This document shows, piece by piece, positions 9,995 through 17,820 of a stretch of DNA of 35,349 nucleotides. Source of the DNA: an uncultured Collinsella sp. (GTDB taxonomy: Bacteria; Actinomycetota; Coriobacteriia; Coriobacteriales; Coriobacteriaceae); assembly GCA_902488525.1 (NCBI GenBank), contig CABTWP010000018.1:1-35349 (forward strand), in the 5' to 3' direction. Position numbers and translations under genes: made by a program. Each line of letters begins with the position of its first letter. Within the stretch, counting starts at the first letter, position 1. Below the pieces are notes generated by a model. It did not search any database, had not been told where the DNA came from, and saw only the letters and a program-made list of their open reading frames with translations.

Positions 9995-11242
9995 CTAGAT
10001 CAGGTCCTCCGCATCATCGAAGGCGTCGGTGTCGTGGACACCGCAGAAACGGGAGCCGGGACGAGCCTGGTTGCGGCACTGGATGCCGTCCTCGGACACG
10101 TACTCGCAGCGGCGGACGTCCTCGTCCTCCTCGTCACCGATCAGGTCGGCGGCGGGCTCCTCGTGAACGGGAACGTTCTTGAGGATGTCGGCGGCAAGGG
10201 TCTCGGACTTAATGTCGATGTGCCAGCCGGTCAGGCGCGCGGCGAGGCGGGCGTTCTGGCCCTCCTTGCCGATGGCGAGGGACAACTGGTCGTCAGGCAC
10301 GATGACGCCGGCGTAGGCCTTCTCCTCGTCGATGAGGACGCGGGTGACCTTAGCGGGCGACAGGGCGTTGGCGACGTAGACGGCAGGATCGGCATCCCAC
10401 AGGATGACGTCGACGCGCTCGCCACGGAGCTCGCCCACGACAGCGCGAACACGGCTGCCCTTGGGGCCAACGCAGGAGCCCACGGGATCCAGACGGTCGT
10501 CGAGCGAGTGGACGGCGACCTTGGAGCGCTGACCGGGCTCGCGGGCGATCGACTTGATCTGGACGGTGCCCTCATAGATCTCGGGCACCTCCTGCTCAAA
10601 CAGACGACGCATGAGCTCGGGGTGGGTACGGGAGATGACAATCGGCGGACGGCTGTGCTCGCCACGAACCGGCTGCAGGTTGGAGTTGGGGTCGCGAACG
10701 TCGATGATCACGGCCTTGATGTGCTGGTTGTGCAGGTAGCGCTCGCCCATCGGACGCTCGTTGCGCTCGTTCTCGTAACGGCGCTGGTCGAAGTGCGGAA
10801 GCTCGGCCTCGACGCCCTCACGAATCTTGACGATCGTGAAGTCGGGCGTGGACTGCAGCACGGTACCGCTGATGAGGTCACCGATGCGGCCGGAGAACTC
10901 CTCGTAGATCTGCTCGCGGGCGGAGTTGCGCACGATGGCGTTGATCTCGGCCTTGGCGTGCTGGGCAGCGATGCGGCTCGTGTTCTTGGGAGTGACGTCG
11001 ATCTCCTCGAACTCGGTGAAATTGCCCTCCTCGTCCATGGAATCGTCGATCGGCTCCAGGCGGTAGACGTAGATCTTGCCGGTGGTGCGGTCGATGGTCA
11101 CCTTGGCGCCCCACTCAAGATGCAGGATCTCGGCATAGCTCTTGGCGAGCGACTGCTCCAGGCGGTCGATCAGGTAGAGCTGGTCGATGTGCTTCTCCTG
11201 GCAAAGCTCCATCAGGGCGGACATCATGTCGGATGCTGCCAT
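9995..11242 (-). CDS. nusA: Transcription termination/antitermination factor NusA, with a Cys/His C-terminal tail
   Basis: Binds RNA polymerase and nascent RNA and affects pausing, termination and antitermination. The 415-residue protein has the N-terminal polymerase-binding domain, then an S1 domain, then the KH pair with GSCVGPKGSRVRAVVGELRGE and DDQLSLAIGKEGQNARLAARLTGW. After the usual end of an actinobacterial-type NusA comes a tail (about 370-415) with Cys at 379, 389 and 400 and His at 403 (C-x9-C-x10-C-x2-H), closed by an acidic stretch. That spacing looks like a small zinc-binding knuckle; it is not a canonical part of NusA. The gene starts one base after rimP. Core identity is secure; the role of the tail is unknown. 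Confidence 0.95.
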   Translation of the reverse strand: MAASDMMSALMELCQEKHIDQLYLIDRLEQSLAKSYAEILHLEWGAKVTIDRTTGKIYVYRLEPIDDSMDEEGNFTEFEEIDVTPKNTSRIAAQHAKAEINAIVRNSAREQIYEEFSGRIGDLISGTVLQSTPDFTIVKIREGVEAELPHFDQRRYENERNERPMGERYLHNQHIKAVIIDVRDPNSNLQPVRGEHSRPPIVISRTHPELMRRLFEQEVPEIYEGTVQIKSIAREPGQRSKVAVHSLDDRLDPVGSCVGPKGSRVRAVVGELRGERVDVILWDADPAVYVANALSPAKVTRVLIDEEKAYAGVIVPDDQLSLAIGKEGQNARLAARLTGWHIDIKSETLAADILKNVPVHEEPAADLIGDEEDEDVRRCEYVSEDGIQCRNQARPGSRFCGVHDTDAFDDAEDLI

Positions 11243-11243
11243 C

Positions 11244-11738
11244 TTACTTTCCTTCCTTCGCGGGCTTGAAGTCGTAGGTGGGCTTCAACTTGCACTTTTT
11301 AACATCAGAGAAATCGAGGGTAACGGACTCGCCGTCCTCGAGCTCGAGGGTCACGTTGGTCTCGGTTGCGGCGGCAATCTTGCCGGCGTACTTGCGACGG
11401 CCCTCGGTGGCGGTGGAGGTGAGCTCACAGTTCTCGCCCACAAAGCGGGCAAAGTCGCACGGGCGGCGCAGCGGACGCGCCATACCCGGGCTCGACACCT
11501 CGAGCGTATAGCTCGAAGAGATAGGGTCGAGCTCCTCAATCACATCGCCGACCCACTTGGTGTTGGCCGTGACGTCGTTGAGCGACAGGCTCTGACCCTC
11601 GGCACCCTCGATACGCACGCGTACGCAGGGGGCCTTGGTGGCACCCACGAGCTCGACGTCGACGATGTCGACATCGTGCTGGGGAGCGACGGCCTCGAGC
11701 GCGTCGATGATCGCCTGCTCGGTCTTGGTCTTGACCAT
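11244..11738 (-). CDS. rimP: Ribosome maturation factor RimP
   Basis: Needed for correct assembly of the 30S subunit. The open frame extends up to 11993, but the ATG at 11738 is chosen because GGAGG lies 7 bases upstream and homology begins there (MVKTKTEQAIIDALE), giving 164 residues, typical for the family. Landmarks are VDIVDVELVGATKAPCVRVRIE, the TLEVSSPGMARPLRRPCDF core motif (the family LEVSSPGLDRPL) and the C-terminal Sm-like domain with NVTLELEDGESVTLDFSDVKKCKL. First gene of the long operon, read from a short leader that contains an intrinsic terminator. Confidence 0.95.
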   Translation of the reverse strand: MVKTKTEQAIIDALEAVAPQHDVDIVDVELVGATKAPCVRVRIEGAEGQSLSLNDVTANTKWVGDVIEELDPISSSYTLEVSSPGMARPLRRPCDFARFVGENCELTSTATEGRRKYAGKIAAATETNVTLELEDGESVTLDFSDVKKCKLKPTYDFKPAKEGK

Positions 11739-11758
11739 TGCGGCACCTCCATCCATAC

Positions 11759-11791
11759 AAAAAAGAAGCGGGGCCGAAACCCCACTTCTTT
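11759..11791 (-). terminator. Intrinsic terminator in the rimP leader (candidate attenuator)
   Basis: On the minus strand a 12-bp stem (11780-11791 with 11762-11773), including one G-U wobble, closes a TTTCGG loop and is followed by TTTTTT. The T run ends about 9 bases before the GGAGG that serves rimP. The wobble is a mismatch if read on the plus strand, so the hairpin fits RNA of the rimP operon. No minus-strand gene lies directly upstream that it could terminate, because leuS has its own terminator at 12721-12758. Confidence 0.7.
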
Positions 11792-11816
11792 CAATTACAA
11801 CTTCATTTGCAAGCAA

Positions 11817-11845
11817 ACTATAACAATAGCTGCGGAAACGTGCAA
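11817..11845 (-). promoter_or_regulatory. Sigma-70 promoter of the rimP-nusA-infB-...-rpoD operon
   Basis: The minus strand has TTGCAC (11840-11845) and TATAGT (11817-11822) separated by exactly 17 bases. The expected transcript start is near 11810, giving a leader of about 70 bases before rimP. Upstream, 11850-12060, no gene or other element was recognised. Confidence 0.7.
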
Positions 11846-12107
11846 GCACAGTACGAATCTGCAGGTCAGCGTGCGCACAGCTTCTCCACAAGAATAGGAC
11901 AATTGGTCGAGGAACCCCATGCGGCGCACCCTCAACAGCCCCAAAACGGGCCATGCGTCCCAATCCACAGGCCCGTTCGGACCCCAAGGGCATTCCTCCC
12001 CGAGCCCCTATCGTTCAGACTTACGCTAAGGGACATTCTGCAACAAGCCAGCCAGCAAGTCGCGCAAGGACGAACCTTTTCAAATCCTCTACGGCAAGGA
12101 GGCGCCT

Positions 12108-12680
12108 ATGAAACGCCTAGACACCCTCTGCATGACTGCGCTCGCCATCGCAACATGCTCGTTGGTCCTCGTGGGCTGCGGCAACGCAAATGGCAAAACC
12201 GGAACATGCGAACCGAACCCTGGCAGCACCAAAGCCATCGAGAAAACGACGCCATCGGAGAGCTTCGACAAAATAAACGAAGACATCGTCGATCCCCAGG
12301 GCCTGGGTCCCGATTCCCAAGAACAGTTCCCCATCGACCTTGAGGCAGACGAAAACGTCCACGTCACCTGCGTGGGCAAGGACACCGACGGCTACGGCGA
12401 CGCCGCGCTCGTCTTTACGGTGTCCAACAACACCGGTGTCGACATGATGTTTGGCGATGTGGACTCCTATGCCTACGTCAACGGTAAGGTCCGCGACGTA
12501 CGCATGCGCCAACCGGTCGCCGCTGGAGAAGAAACGCGCGCCATGCTCACCTTTGTGGGCACCTTCGACGATCCGGACTTTGATGTGAACAACGACCTCA
12601 ACGATATCTACCTCAACATTTGGATGTTCGAAGAGGCAACGGGCAACGTTTACTTTAGGGACCTGGTACACATCCCATAG
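12108..12680 (+). CDS. Secreted lipoprotein of unknown function
   Basis: A 190-residue protein with a type II signal peptide: basic start (MKR), hydrophobic core and lipobox LVGC, predicting lipidation at Cys24 and attachment to the outer face of the membrane. A low-complexity linker follows. The body from about residue 70 looks like a small beta-sandwich, with alternating hydrophobic segments such as ALVFTVSNNTGVDMMF, resembling the DUF5067/Ig-like type of extracellular lipoprotein domain (inference). GGAGG lies 7 bases before the ATG. It stands alone between two minus-strand genes and shares a bidirectional terminator with leuS. No enzymatic motif was found. Confidence 0.8.
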   Translation: MKRLDTLCMTALAIATCSLVLVGCGNANGKTGTCEPNPGSTKAIEKTTPSESFDKINEDIVDPQGLGPDSQEQFPIDLEADENVHVTCVGKDTDGYGDAALVFTVSNNTGVDMMFGDVDSYAYVNGKVRDVRMRQPVAAGEETRAMLTFVGTFDDPDFDVNNDLNDIYLNIWMFEEATGNVYFRDLVHIP

Positions 12681-12720
12681 AAGAAGGTGCGACGCGCTGA
12701 CTAAGCAGGGCATAAAACAC

Positions 12721-12758
12721 AAGACGAGGGACGACCCAACCGGATCGCCCCTCGTCTT
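12721..12758. terminator. Bidirectional terminator between the lipoprotein gene and leuS
   Basis: AAGACGAGGG (12721-12730) pairs with CCCCTCGTCTT ending at 12758, with further inner pairing. The plus strand continues TTTT; on the minus strand the stem leads into TTGTGTTTT. It lies between two convergent gene ends. Confidence 0.85.
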
Positions 12759-12784
12759 TTATGCGTCAGCTTTGCGCGCAGTAC

Positions 12785-15361
12785 TTACTTGACCACCAGG
12801 TTGACCAGCTTGCCGGGTACGCAGATAGCCTTGACGACCGTCTTGCCCTCGATCCACTTGGCGACAGCAGCCTCGGCGGCAGCCTGCATTTCCTCGTTGG
12901 AGGCATCGCGGGCCACGTCAATGCGGCCACGGACCTTGCCGAGTACCTGGACGACGATCTGCACCGTGTCCTCGATGGACTCGGCCAGGTCGAACTCGGG
13001 CCAGGCGGCGGTGTAGGCGTTGCCCTCGCAGCCGAGCGCCTCGTGCCACAGCTCGTCGGCCCAGAACGGACAGATGGGCGCCAGGACGCTCACGATGTCC
13101 TTGGCCACGCCATAGCACAGGGCCTTGTCGCGGTCAGCACCCTCGGTAGCGTTGAGGTAGGCGCTCGCCGCGTTGACGAGCTCCATGACGGCCGAGATCG
13201 CGGTGTTGAACTGGCCGCGATCGAAGTCCTCGGTGCACTTGGCGATGGTGCGATGACGCTCGCGGTAGAGCTTCATCGCGGTCTCGTCGAGCACGGACTT
13301 GTCGAAGGCCACGCTGGCATCACCCGACTGGACGAGCTGCCACACGATACGCCAGGCGCGCTTGATAAAGCGGTTGGCACCCTCGACGGCCTTGGGATCC
13401 CAGTCGAAGTCCTTCTCGGGCGGGGCGATAAACAGGATCGCCAGACGCATGGTGTCGGCGCCGTAGGGCTCGATAACCGAGCTCGGGGGCACGACGTTGC
13501 CCTTGGACTTGGACATGGTGTCGCCGTTCTCGTCCTTGACCATGCCCTGGCACAGCAGGTTGGTGAAGGGCTCGTCAACACTCAGCAGGCCCAGGTCACG
13601 CAGCGCCTTGGTAAAGAAGCGGCTGTAGAGCAGGTGCAGAATGGCATGCTCGATGCCGCCGATGTAGTTATCGACGGGCATCCAACGGTCTGCCGCCTCG
13701 CGGGAGAAGGGCAGCTCGGTGTTGTGCGGATCGGTATAGCGCAGGTAATACCAGCTGGAGCATGTGAAGGTGTCCATGGTATCGGTCTCGCGCTTAGCCG
13801 GGCGGCCGCAGACCGGGCAGGTGGTCTCGTAGAAGTCCTTGCACTCGGCAAGGGTCTCGCCAGCGCCCAGGTCCAGGTTCTCGGGCAGCGTCACCGGCAG
13901 CTGATCCTCTGGCACGGGCACGATGCCGCAGTGCTCGCAGTGGATGGCCGGGATGGGGTTGCCCCAATAGCGCTGGCGGCTGATGAGCCAGTCGCGCAGG
14001 CGGAACTCGACCTTGCGACGACCGCAGCCCATGGCCTCGAGGTCGGCCACGATGGCAGCCTCGCCCTCGGAGTGCTTACCACCGCGCATGCCGGTGTACT
14101 TGCCGGACTGGACGAGCGTGCCCTCGGCAGCGTGGGCGCAATCCCAGTCGACGGTCTCGGCATGGAAGGTATCGATGGTCTCGCCACTGGCCTCGACGGC
14201 AGCGCGATCGTCATCGTCTAGGATAATCGGCACGATCGGCAGGTCGTACTTGCGGGCAAACTCAAAGTCGCGCTGGTCGCCGCAGGGAACGGCCATGACG
14301 GCGCCGGTGCCATAGTCGGCAACGACATAATCGGCAACCCACACGGGGACCTTCTCGCCGTTGACGGGGTTCACCACGTAGCGGCCCGTAAAGGCACCGT
14401 GCTTCTCGAGGGTGCCCTGGGCACGCTCCACGGCAGAGATATGCTTGGAGTCCTCGACGATCTTGGTGACGGCCTCCTCGTACTCCGTGCCCTCGACGAG
14501 CTCGTGCAGTCGAGCGTACTCGGGAGCCAGGACAAAGAAGGAGACGCCAAAGAGCGTATCGGCACGCGTGGTGAAGACGGTGATCTTGCCCTCGTCGCCC
14601 TCGATGGGCTCGCCATCCTGGTCGCACAGGGTAAAGTCGACCTCGGCGCCCTCGGAGCGGCCGATCCAGTTGGCCTGCATCTGCTTGACGCGCTCGGGCC
14701 AGCCGGGGAGCTTCTCCAGGTCGTCGAGCAGCTCCTGGGAGTAATCGGTAATCTTGTAGTACCACTGCTCCAGGTCGCGCTTCTCGGGCTCGGTGCCACA
14801 GCGCCAGCACTTGCCATCGGTAACCTGCTCGTTGGCCAGAACGGTCTTGCAGGTGGGGCACCAGTTGACCGGGTTTTTCTTGCGGTAGACCAGGCCCTTT
14901 TCCCACATCTTCTCAAAAATCCACTGGCCCCAGCGGTAATAGTCGGGGCTGCAGGTCTTGACCATGCGATCCAGATCGTAGGAGAAGCCCATGCGCTTCA
15001 TCGTGGCGAGCGCCTGGTCCATGTTCTTATACGTCCAGGCGGCAGCCTGCGTGTTGTGCTTGATGGCGGCGTTCTCGGCGGGCAGGCCAAAGGCGTCAAA
15101 GCCGATGGGATGCAGCACGTCGTAGCCGCGCATGCGGGCCTGACGGGCCATGGCATCGCCGATGGTATAGTTGCGCGCGTGGCCCATGTGCAGGTCGCCC
15201 GACGGATACGGGAACATCTCGAGCACGTACTTCTTGGGCTTGCTGTCGTCGGTGTCGACGGCAAAGAGGTTGGAGTCCTCCCAGGCCTTCATCCACCTGG
15301 ACTCAATGGCCTGCGCGTCGTAGGCAGGGATCTCGTCCTTATGATCTGTGCAATCGCACAT
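12785..15361 (-). CDS. leuS: Leucyl-tRNA synthetase
   Basis: Class I aminoacyl-tRNA synthetase that charges tRNA-Leu. The ATG at 15361 is chosen over the longer frame because AAAGGAG lies 7 bases upstream, giving 858 residues. The HIGH-type motif is in PYPSGDLHMGHARNYTIGD. A zinc-binding insertion is seen in CPTCKTV...CWRCGT, and a second Cys cluster in CEHCG...CPVCGRP. The CP1 editing domain contains TTRADTLFGVSF, a match to the T-rich region of LeuRS editing sites. The KMSKS loop is MSKSKGN. The C-terminal anticodon-binding domain ends in the usual short beta-rich tail (VKAICVPGKLVNLVVK). It has a long structured leader. Confidence 0.97.
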   Translation of the reverse strand: MCDCTDHKDEIPAYDAQAIESRWMKAWEDSNLFAVDTDDSKPKKYVLEMFPYPSGDLHMGHARNYTIGDAMARQARMRGYDVLHPIGFDAFGLPAENAAIKHNTQAAAWTYKNMDQALATMKRMGFSYDLDRMVKTCSPDYYRWGQWIFEKMWEKGLVYRKKNPVNWCPTCKTVLANEQVTDGKCWRCGTEPEKRDLEQWYYKITDYSQELLDDLEKLPGWPERVKQMQANWIGRSEGAEVDFTLCDQDGEPIEGDEGKITVFTTRADTLFGVSFFVLAPEYARLHELVEGTEYEEAVTKIVEDSKHISAVERAQGTLEKHGAFTGRYVVNPVNGEKVPVWVADYVVADYGTGAVMAVPCGDQRDFEFARKYDLPIVPIILDDDDRAAVEASGETIDTFHAETVDWDCAHAAEGTLVQSGKYTGMRGGKHSEGEAAIVADLEAMGCGRRKVEFRLRDWLISRQRYWGNPIPAIHCEHCGIVPVPEDQLPVTLPENLDLGAGETLAECKDFYETTCPVCGRPAKRETDTMDTFTCSSWYYLRYTDPHNTELPFSREAADRWMPVDNYIGGIEHAILHLLYSRFFTKALRDLGLLSVDEPFTNLLCQGMVKDENGDTMSKSKGNVVPPSSVIEPYGADTMRLAILFIAPPEKDFDWDPKAVEGANRFIKRAWRIVWQLVQSGDASVAFDKSVLDETAMKLYRERHRTIAKCTEDFDRGQFNTAISAVMELVNAASAYLNATEGADRDKALCYGVAKDIVSVLAPICPFWADELWHEALGCEGNAYTAAWPEFDLAESIEDTVQIVVQVLGKVRGRIDVARDASNEEMQAAAEAAVAKWIEGKTVVKAICVPGKLVNLVVK

Positions 15362-15393
15362 ATCAGCTCCTTTAATCTTAGCTGGGGCCGGTC

Positions 15394-15493
15394 GGCTAGG
15401 CTTTGCTCGCTGCTGCGGACAGTCCTGCTCGCACGAAGGCCACATTAAGTGGCCTTCGGCTCGTGCGGAACTTGCAGCGAGCAAAGCCTAGCC
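15394..15493 (-). ncRNA. Large nested hairpin in the leuS leader
   Basis: A 20-bp perfect outer stem (15394-15413 with 15474-15493) encloses a second hairpin whose 10-bp stem (15434-15443 with 15449-15458) closes an ATTAA loop. A GCACGA/TCGTGC pair (15431-15436 with 15461-15466) offers an alternative extension. If transcription starts near 15513 the structure fills most of the leuS 5' UTR. The conserved T-box sequence AGGGTGGNACCGCG is absent, so it is not a recognisable T-box. It could be a leader RNA controlling leuS or an inserted palindromic repeat; calling it RNA is inference. Confidence 0.45.
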
Positions 15494-15519
15494 GCCCGAC
15501 CCTAGGGTTAACTTGGATG

Positions 15520-15528
15520 ATTCTAGCA
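15520..15528 (-). promoter_or_regulatory. Possible leuS promoter (extended -10)
   Basis: The minus strand reads TGCTAGAAT, an extended -10 with five of six matches to TATAAT. No good -35 box is present. It lies about 160 bases upstream of the leuS ATG and just outside the large hairpin. Confidence 0.4.
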
Positions 15529-15538
15529 AATACAACAA

Positions 15539-15569
15539 GCGAGATGCCTGCGACTTGCACGCATCTCGC
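15539..15569. terminator. Hairpin between guaB and leuS, possible terminator
   Basis: GCGAGATGC pairs perfectly with GCATCTCGC around a 13-base loop. The minus strand continues TTGTTGTATTTG and the plus strand TTTATC; both T tracts are weak. It probably separates guaB from leuS transcription. Confidence 0.5.
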
Positions 15570-15631
15570 TTTATCTAAATAACGTGGTTTTGAATCAACC
15601 ACTAATTGTTACCCGCCCAAGCATGGTAGGG

Positions 15632-15725
15632 TTTTCCAAGTGCCGCAGATTGCCATGAAAGAGGAGCGACGCGTACTTTGGTACGCGAGCGACGGTTTGA
15701 ACGGCAAGGTGCGGTGCTTGGGAAA
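15632..15725. repeat. Long imperfect palindrome next to the guaB stop
   Basis: Arms of 23 bases (15632-15654 and 15703-15725) match with 18 Watson-Crick pairs and 3 wobbles. The centre holds a second perfect hairpin, CGCGTAC-TTTG-GTACGCG (15670-15687). There is no T tract. It begins 5 bases after the guaB stop (minus-strand order). The two-level structure suggests a mobile or repeated intergenic element or a structured RNA. A short reading frame across it has no coding character. Confidence 0.6.
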
Positions 15726-15730
15726 GCCGC

Positions 15731-17242
15731 TTAGCGGTAGCTGACGCTTTGCTGGGAGTCCTTGACGACTACGTCGTGGGCTCCGCCTTCGACGATGGAG
15801 GTGGAGCTGACCAGCGTTAGGCGTGCCTTTTCCTGGAGCTCGGGAATCGAGAGGGCACCGCAGTTGCACATCGTGGACTTAACCTTGTAGAGCGTACCGC
15901 CCACGCCGTCCTTGAGGGAGCCGGCGTAGGGAACGTAGGAGTCGACGCCCTCGACGAAGCTGAGCTTTGCGGCGCCGCCCAGGTCGTAACGCTGCCAGTT
16001 GCGGGCACGCGCAGAACCCTCGCCCCAGTACTCCTTCATGTACTGACCATTGACGTTGACGCGCTCGGTCGGGCTCTCGTCAAAGCGGGCGAAGTAACGG
16101 CCCAGCATCATAAAGTCGGCACCCATGGCAAGGGCAAGCGTCATGTGGTAGTCGTAGACGATACCGCCGTCGGAGCACACGGGCACGTAGACACCGGTCT
16201 CCTCGTAGTACTCGTCACGGGCGCGGCAGACGTCGATCAGCGCGGTGGCCTGGCCGCGGCCGATACCCTTGGTCTCGCGGGTAATGCAGATGGAGCCGCC
16301 GCCGATACCGACCTTGATGAAGTCGGCACCGCAGTCGGCCAGGAAGCGGAAGCCCTCGGCGTCGACGACGTTGCCGGCACCGACCTTGACGTCCTCGCCG
16401 TAGTTGGCGCGAATCCACTCGATGGTGCGCTTCTGCCACTCGCTGAAGCCCTCGGAGGAGTCGATGCACAGGACATCGGCGCCGGCCTCGATGAGCAGCG
16501 GCACGCGCTCGGCATAGTCGCGGGTGTTGATACCGGCGCCGACCATGTAGCGCTTGTCGTTATCGAGCAGCTCGTTGGGGTTTGTCTTGTGGCTGTCGTA
16601 GTCCTTGCGGAAGACGATGCCCATGAGGTGATCGTTGTCGTCGACGATGGGCAGGGCGTTGAGCTTGTTGTCCCAGATGACGTCGTTGGCAACCTTGAGG
16701 CTGATGTTCTTGTCGCCCACGATGAGCTGCTCACGCGGGGTCATGAACTCGGAGACCTTCGTCTGGTGGTCATCGCGGCTGGGGCGATAGTCACGGCTGG
16801 TGACGATGCCCAGGAGCTTACCCTTGGGAGTGCCGTCGTCGGTAACCGGCATGGTGGAGTGACCGGTCTTCTCCTTGAGCTCAATGACCTGCTCCATGGT
16901 CATGTCGGGGGTCAGCGTGGAATCGGACTGAACGAAACCGGCCTTGTGATCCTTGACGGCCTTGACCATAGCGGCCTCGGACTCGGCGCTCTGGGAACCG
17001 TAAATGAAGGACAGGCCACCCTCGGTAGCGAGCGCGACACCCATATCGACGCCCGAGACGGACTGCATGATGGCGGAAACCATGGGGATGTTCAGGGTGA
17101 TTGCCGGCTTCTCACCGCGCTTAAAGCGGGTTAGCGGCGTCTTAAGAGAGACGTTGTTGGGGATGCACTGCGAGGACGAGTAACCAGGGACCAGCAGATA
17201 CTCCGAAAACGTGTGGGACTCACCGGGAAAGAACGTAGCCAT
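15731..17242 (-). CDS. guaB: Inosine-5'-monophosphate dehydrogenase GuaB
   Basis: Oxidises IMP to XMP with NAD, the committed step of GMP synthesis. The 503-residue protein has the (beta/alpha)8 barrel split by a pair of CBS domains, with the expected SRDYRPSRDDH, VSEFMTPREQLIVG and LNALPIVDDNDHLMGIVFRKD. The catalytic loop is GIGGGSICITRETKG with Cys319. The phosphate-binding region is SDGGIVYDYHMTLALAMGADFMMLGRYFA, and the flap region includes GEGSARARNWQRY. The ATG is preceded by AAAGGAG at good spacing. It is transcribed alone, with a possible promoter and two perfect palindromes in its leader. Confidence 0.95.
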   Translation of the reverse strand: MATFFPGESHTFSEYLLVPGYSSSQCIPNNVSLKTPLTRFKRGEKPAITLNIPMVSAIMQSVSGVDMGVALATEGGLSFIYGSQSAESEAAMVKAVKDHKAGFVQSDSTLTPDMTMEQVIELKEKTGHSTMPVTDDGTPKGKLLGIVTSRDYRPSRDDHQTKVSEFMTPREQLIVGDKNISLKVANDVIWDNKLNALPIVDDNDHLMGIVFRKDYDSHKTNPNELLDNDKRYMVGAGINTRDYAERVPLLIEAGADVLCIDSSEGFSEWQKRTIEWIRANYGEDVKVGAGNVVDAEGFRFLADCGADFIKVGIGGGSICITRETKGIGRGQATALIDVCRARDEYYEETGVYVPVCSDGGIVYDYHMTLALAMGADFMMLGRYFARFDESPTERVNVNGQYMKEYWGEGSARARNWQRYDLGGAAKLSFVEGVDSYVPYAGSLKDGVGGTLYKVKSTMCNCGALSIPELQEKARLTLVSSTSIVEGGAHDVVVKDSQQSVSYR

Positions 17243-17260
17243 GTTTCTCCTTTTTCCATG

Positions 17261-17312
17261 CGACCGGTCGGCTGCAGGCCTCGTAGGACCCAGCCCAACC
17301 TTGGGCGCCCAA
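17261..17312. promoter_or_regulatory. Two perfect palindromes in the guaB leader
   Basis: CGACCGGTCG (17261-17270) and TTGGGCGCCCAA (17301-17312) are perfect dyads between the likely guaB -10 box and the ribosome-binding site. Their positions would suit repressor operators or leader structure; no known regulator site was recognised. Confidence 0.3.
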
Positions 17313-17321
17313 TACTGGGGA

Positions 17322-17350
17322 AGTATCTTAACGCACTTTGACTGCTACAA
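17322..17350 (-). promoter_or_regulatory. Possible guaB promoter
   Basis: The minus strand has TTGTAG (17345-17350) and GATACT (17322-17327) with 17 bases between them, about 80 bases upstream of guaB. It overlaps an extended -10 (TGCTACAAT, 17343-17351) on the plus strand that could serve the divergent regulator gene. Confidence 0.4.
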
Positions 17351-17426
17351 TGCATGTTTTAAGAAGAGCACACGAGGGTTTGACGCAGGCTTTGCGTTTG
17401 CCCAGCAAACACTTTAGCGGGAAGAC

Positions 17427-17780
17427 GTGGAGCACATGGAGTACAAGACGACGGCAAAGTTGGTCATTCAAGCGTGCGACAAAGATCTGCCGGGCGTGTT
17501 CGGCCACGGCTGCGTCTTGCTGCTGCAGGGCATCGCCCGCGAGCACTCGCTCAACCGCGCCGCCAAGAGCATGGGCATGGCGTACTCCAAGGCCTGGCGC
17601 ATTGTGAACGAGGCCGAAGGACAGCTGGGCTGCAAGCTCATCGAGCGCGACGGAGCCCGCGGATCCACCCTCACCCCCGCCGGCGAGCGAGCCATAGCGG
17701 CCTACGAGGAGCTGCAAACCGACATCAACAACGTCATCGCCACCAAAGCCAACGCCCTCATCGCCAGCATCAAAAAGTAG
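17427..17780 (+). CDS. ModE-like winged-helix transcriptional regulator (N-terminal domain only)
   Basis: A 117-residue DNA-binding protein resembling the N-terminal domain of the molybdate regulator ModE and LysR-type winged helices. GHGCVLLLQGIAREHSLNRAAKSMGMAYSKAWRIVNEAE covers the helix-turn-helix, and GSTLTPAGERAIAAYEELQ gives the wing and dimerisation helix. It lacks the C-terminal molybdate-binding (TOBE/MOP) domains of full ModE. The start may be the GTG at 17427 or the in-frame ATG at 17436; the ribosome-binding sites do not decide. No molybdate transporter or molybdoenzyme gene is near, so the effector is unknown. It lies divergent to guaB. Confidence 0.8.
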   Translation: MEHMEYKTTAKLVIQACDKDLPGVFGHGCVLLLQGIAREHSLNRAAKSMGMAYSKAWRIVNEAEGQLGCKLIERDGARGSTLTPAGERAIAAYEELQTDINNVIATKANALIASIKK

Positions 17781-17820
17781 CTCATTTGGGACGGAGCCTT
17801 ATAGCCACACAACCCCTTCT

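Noticed and set aside
11739..11993. N-terminal extension of RimP
   Set aside because: The extra 85 codons run through the promoter and the terminator hairpin, and the ribosome-binding site and homology both point to 11738.
15362..15484. N-terminal extension of LeuS to 15484
   Set aside because: The extra 41 codons cover the hairpin leader; a strong ribosome-binding site sits before 15361.
15362..15520. T-box riboswitch upstream of leuS
   Set aside because: The conserved T-box core and an antiterminator/terminator pair with a T tract were not found.
15609..15869. Small minus-strand protein next to guaB
   Set aside because: The frame crosses the palindrome and the guaB end, is Arg/Ser-rich without motifs, and has no ribosome-binding site.
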